Shown here piece by piece: positions 60,796-64,000 of a DNA stretch of 64,000 bases. The DNA is taken from contig NZ_PNFF01000002.1 in assembly GCF_028888695.1 (NCBI RefSeq), positions 62,001-126,000 on the forward strand. The letters are read 5' to 3'. Position 1 is the stretch's first letter. Each line of letters opens with the position of its first letter. Source of the DNA: Bacillus methanolicus. Its GTDB lineage: Bacteria > Bacillota > Bacilli > Bacillales > Cytobacillaceae. Made by a program: the position numbers and the translations under genes. The notes under the pieces were generated by a model. That model was not told where the DNA came from. It ran no database searches and was given only the letters and a program-made list of their open reading frames with translations.

Positions 60796-61897
60796 TTATT
60801 GCAATCTTGAACGCAAGTAAGCATTAATAAACGGATCAATTTCACCGTCCATAACCGCTTGGACGTTGCCAATTTCCGTATTGGTGCGATGATCTTTAAC
60901 AAGAGAATAAGGGTGGAACACGTAAGATCGGATTTGGCTTCCCCAGCCGATTTCTTTTTGTTCCCCGCGAATTTCCGCAAGTTCTTTTTCCTGCTCTTCA
61001 ATTTTCTTCTGATAAAGCTTTGCTTTTAACATGTTCATCGCGCGTTCGCGGTTTTTGATTTGCGAACGCTCAGTCTGGCATGTTACGACCACACCCGTCG
61101 GGATGTGTGTAATCCGGACGGCAGAATCAGTCGTGTTAACGTGCTGTCCGCCGGCACCGCTGGAACGGTACGTATCGATCTTCAAATCTTCCTGCCGGAT
61201 TTCAATTTCAATTTCATCGTTAAATTCCGGCATAACCTCACAGGAAACAAAGGAAGTGTGGCGGCGGCCCGATGCATCAAAAGGAGAAATCCTCACCAGG
61301 CGATGTACCCCTTTTTCTGCTTTTAAATATCCGTAAGCATTATGGCCTTTAATCGCCAGCGTAACACTTTTAATTCCGGCTTCATCGCCAGGCAGATAAT
61401 CGAGCGTTTCCACCTTGAAGCCTTTTTTCTCCGCCCACCGTGTATACATGCGAAGCAGCATTGATCCCCAATCTTGAGACTCGGTACCGCCTGCACCCGG
61501 GTGGAGTTCCAAAATCGCATTGTTTTTATCGTATGGTTCATTGAGCAGAAGCTGAAGTTCAAACTGGTTGACGCGTTTTGTAAAGTCCTTGAGTTCACTC
61601 TCTAAATCTTCCTGCAATTCGGCGTCATTTTCCTCTTTCACGAGTTCATATGTTAACTCCAGGTTCTCTAACGTTTCATTCAAGTCATTAAATTCATTGA
61701 CAAGGTCTTTTAAGCTATTCGCTTCATTAATGATTGTCTGGGCTTTTTGCTGATCATCCCAAAAGTCCGGCTGTAGCATGATTTCATCAAGCTCGGCGAT
61801 TCGAGCTTCTTTATTTTCGAGGTCAAAGAGACCCCCTAAAGTCCGCTAATTTCTTAGCTGTTTTTTCAAGTTCATTTCGAATATCTGCTAATTCCAT
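60796..61897 (-). CDS. prfB: Peptide chain release factor 2 with programmed +1 frameshift
   Basis: Releases the nascent chain at UGA and UAA. The gene reads 24 codons from ATG 61897 to an in-frame TGA at 61823-61825; a +1 shift at CTT-TGA-C continues into the long frame, giving 366 residues. An internal Shine-Dalgarno AGGGGG (61832-61837) lies three bases before the shift codon, as in E. coli prfB. The GGQ motif is in SGAGGQHVN and the UGA-specific SPF in [17 protein letters not shown] precedes the start. It is 233 bases upstream of... the secA stop lies on its other side, as in the B. subtilis secA-prfB order. Confidence 0.97.
61823..61837 (-). promoter_or_regulatory. Programmed +1 frameshift site of prfB
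   Basis: AGGGGG-TCT-CTT-TGA-C on the minus strand: internal Shine-Dalgarno, slippery CTT codon and UGA stop. Low RF2 slows termination at the UGA and favours the shift, so RF2 regulates itself. Confidence 0.96.
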
Positions 61898-62010
61898 ATC
61901 ATCACCTCTAAAGTTTATTATCATTTTATCGTTATTTCTCCGAAAAAGACACCATCGGAAGGAAAAAATAGTCGGCTGTGCCGGCCGGCTCTCTTAAAAT
62001 ATTTTGGCGA

Positions 62011-62122
62011 ATTAACGCGTCACTGTAGTGAGGGTCTGGCCCTCGTTGCTTTAACGCGTCACTGTGCTGAGGGCCTGGCCCTCGTTGCTTTAACGCGTTA
62101 CCTTGGTGAGAAGCAGGACCCC
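62011..62122. repeat. 39-bp tandem repeat (2.9 units) between secA and prfB
   Basis: Units begin at 62011, 62050 and 62089, exactly 39 bases apart: TTTAACGCGTCACTG, then a GAGGGYCTGGCCCTC palindrome, then GTTGC. The period, module order and sequence match the array in the his operon at 23.1 kb. The third unit is degenerate in its second half. Confidence 0.92.
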
Positions 62123-62130
62123 GTCGATTT

Positions 62131-64000
62131 CTATGCGTTTGCTCCGTGGCAGTTTTTGTATTTTTTTCCGCTGCCGCAGAAGCATGGGTCGTTGCGGCCT
62201 ATGTTAATTTTTTTGACAATCGGCTTTTTCTTCGGCTTTTCTCCGCCCTCTTTCGGATTCACCGCATGGCCTTTTGCCACTTCCTGACGCTCGAGGTTAT
62301 TGCGGATTTCAGCCTTCATAATATATTTTGCAACATCTTCTTCAATCGAAGCAATCATATTTTCAAACATCGCATACCCTTCGCTTTGGTATTCACGAAG
62401 CGGGTCGATCTGACCGTAGGCACGCAAATGGATACCTTGGCGAAGCTGATCCATCGCGTCAATGTGATCCATCCATTTAGAGTCTACGGCACGAAGCACG
62501 ATCACTTTTTCAAATTCACGCATTTGCTCAGGACCGAGCATCTCTTCTTTTTCATCGTAACGCTCTTTCACCTTCGCAAAAATGATTTCCGAAATTTCTT
62601 CCGGCTCTTTGCCGCGAATGTCGTTGATTGTCAAATCGCCTTCTTGAAGAAGGTTTCCATTGACAAAATCAATGATGCCCTGCAAGTTCCATTGTTCCTC
62701 ATCCTCATGGCTTGGCGCATAAGCTTCGACATTTCGCTCAATAACAGATTGAATCATGCTTTCAACGATTTCGCGAAGATTTTCCGATTCAAGCACTTCA
62801 TCACGCTGCTTATAAATAATTTCACGCTGTTGGCGAAGAACATCGTCATATTGGAGCAGCTGTTTACGGGCATCAAAGTTGTTGCCTTCCACACGTTTTT
62901 GCGCAGATTCAACCGCTTTTGATACCATTTTGCTTTGAATCGGCTGAGAATCATCCATGCCAAGGCGCTCCATCATCGCTTTCATATTGTCGGAACCGAA
63001 ACGGCGCATTAATTCATCTTCCATAGAAAGATAAAATTGGGTAACACCCGGATCCCCTTGGCGTCCGGAACGTCCGCGCAGCTGATTATCGATCCGGCGG
63101 CTTTCATGGCGCTCTGTGCCAATAACAGCAAGTCCGCCAAGCTCTCTTACTCCTTCGCCAAGCTTAATGTCCGTACCGCGTCCGGCCATGTTCGTAGCAA
63201 TCGTTACAGCGCCGCGCTGTCCGGCCTGAGCAATAATCTCTGCCTCGCGTTCATGGTTTTTCGCATTTAAGACATTATGAGGGATGCCTTTTTTCTGTAA
63301 AAGCTTTGAAATTAATTCAGATGTTTCAATAGCAACGGTACCGACAAGAACAGGCTGTCCTTTTTTATGTCGTTCGGCAATGTCTTCGACTACTGCACGG
63401 AATTTCCCTTCCATCGTAGCGTAAATCAAATCCGGACGGTCTTCACGAATAACCGGCTTATTTGTCGGGATCACAACAACATTCATGTTGTAAATATTGC
63501 GAAATTCCTCTTCTTCCGTTTTCGCTGTACCGGTCATACCGGCCAGTTTTTCATACATACGGAAATAGTTCTGGAACGTAATCGTTGCCAGTGTCATACT
63601 TTCATTTTGAATTTCAAGGCCTTCTTTTGCCTCAATTGCCTGGTGAAGTCCATCGCTGTAGCGGCGGCCTTTCATTAAGCGGCCGGTAAATTGGTCGACG
63701 ATGACAATTTCACCGTCCTGCACGACGTAGTCTACATCACGGTGCATGCTGACATTGGCTTTTAGAGCCTGGTTAATATGATGGTTCAATGTCACATGAG
63801 AAATATCAAACAAGTTGTCGATGCCAAAAGCACGTTCTGCTTTTGTAATCCCTTCTTCTGTCAGCTGAACGCCTTTTGTTTTTTCATCATACGTATAATC
63901 GACGTCTTTTTTCAATGTCCGGACAAAAGCATTTGCCTGAATATAAAGCTGGGCTGACTTTTGCGCGGTTCCGGAAATAATGAGCGGTGTGCGGGCCTCG
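62131..64000 (-). CDS. secA: Preprotein translocase ATPase SecA (5' end of gene outside window)
   Basis: Motor that drives proteins through SecYEG. The frame is open to the window edge and gives the C-terminal 622 residues; SecA is about 840, so roughly 215 are outside. Visible are the second half of NBD1 ([13 protein letters not shown]), the preprotein domain, [24 protein letters not shown]2 with [13 protein letters not shown] and [10 protein letters not shown], the helical scaffold, and the C-terminal zinc motif [14 protein letters not shown] that binds SecB or lipid. It precedes prfB in the usual order. Full-length identity is not in doubt. Confidence 0.98.
   Translation of the reverse strand, partial: EARTPLIISGTAQKSAQLYIQANAFVRTLKKDVDYTYDEKTKGVQLTEEGITKAERAFGIDNLFDISHVTLNHHINQALKANVSMHRDVDYVVQDGEIVIVDQFTGRLMKGRRYSDGLHQAIEAKEGLEIQNESMTLATITFQNYFRMYEKLAGMTGTAKTEEEEFRNIYNMNVVVIPTNKPVIREDRPDLIYATMEGKFRAVVEDIAERHKKGQPVLVGTVAIETSELISKLLQKKGIPHNVLNAKNHEREAEIIAQAGQRGAVTIATNMAGRGTDIKLGEGVRELGGLAVIGTERHESRRIDNQLRGRSGRQGDPGVTQFYLSMEDELMRRFGSDNMKAMMERLGMDDSQPIQSKMVSKAVESAQKRVEGNNFDARKQLLQYDDVLRQQREIIYKQRDEVLESENLREIVESMIQSVIERNVEAYAPSHEDEEQWNLQGIIDFVNGNLLQEGDLTINDIRGKEPEEISEIIFAKVKERYDEKEEMLGPEQMREFEKVIVLRAVDSKWMDHIDAMDQLRQGIHLRAYGQIDPLREYQSEGYAMFENMIASIEEDVAKYIMKAEIRNNLERQEVAKGHAVNPKEGGEKPKKKPIVKKINIGRNDPCFCGSGKKYKNCHGANA

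Overview
The window is a chromosomal backbone segment of an endospore-forming Bacillaceae bacterium (Bacillus sensu lato). The evidence is close protein similarity to Bacillus subtilis and Geobacillus proteins, gene order that follows the B. subtilis rnr-to-secA segment, Gram-positive Shine-Dalgarno sequences, sigma-A and sigma-B promoters, and CtsR, CggR and LexA-type operators. Nearly all genes lie on the minus strand. Exceptions are clpP, nagAB with the two genes after it, and a plus-strand block at 46.3-50.1 kb. The species cannot be fixed from the sequence. No prophage, insertion sequence, CRISPR array or rRNA operon was seen. Almost every gene is an ordinary vertically inherited core gene; the unusual material is in the intergenic DNA.

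Layout. 0-3.3 kb: 3' truncated rnr, esterase est and secG (the Sec channel). 3.3-10.5 kb: the glycolytic operon cggR-gap-pgk-tpiA-gpmI-eno with its promoter and CggR operator, then a glutaredoxin-like gene and sigL. 12.2-13.3 kb: tRNA-Arg(CCG) and clpP with a sigma-B promoter and a CtsR-controlled sigma-A promoter. 13.3-17.1 kb: yvcI-rapZ-glmR-whiA-crh. 17.4-20 kb: trxB and a TPR protein. 20.1-27.3 kb: the histidine operon hisZ-G-D-B-H-A-F-IE. 27.6-31.6 kb: hprK-lgt-yvoD-ppaX-yvoF. 31.7-35.6 kb: nagAB, a CwlC-like amidase and a class C acid phosphatase. 35.6-42.8 kb: yvlB and a small membrane gene, the SOS-controlled uvrBA operon, csbA. 42.9-50.7 kb: an RND pump with a divergent TetR regulator, a hydrolase, an unassigned membrane protein, a DUF2935 protein and a DinB protein. 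50.7-62 kb: minJ, ctpB, a tandem HxlR regulator, an M23 coiled-coil hydrolase with ftsEX, cccB, yvjA and prfB. The window closes in secA.

How the genes work together. Several genes serve carbon-flux control: CggR represses the glycolytic operon, HPrK phosphorylates HPr and Crh, PpaX removes the pyrophosphate made in the reverse reaction, GlmR and RapZ control amino-sugar metabolism, and NagAB feeds amino sugars into glycolysis. FtsEX, the M23 hydrolase, MinJ and WhiA belong to division and wall remodelling. CtpB and the CwlC-like amidase point to sporulation. UvrAB, SecA/SecG and PrfB are housekeeping.

The most unusual signal is a set of four intergenic arrays (about 45 units in all) with a GGCTCATA or GGATCATA core repeated at almost exact 20- or 21-bp spacing, close to two helical turns. 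Each array lies just downstream of an intrinsic terminator and before the next minus-strand gene. A second family, 39-bp units made of two palindromic modules, occurs between several operons and inside the his operon, which also carries a separate 70-bp tandem repeat.
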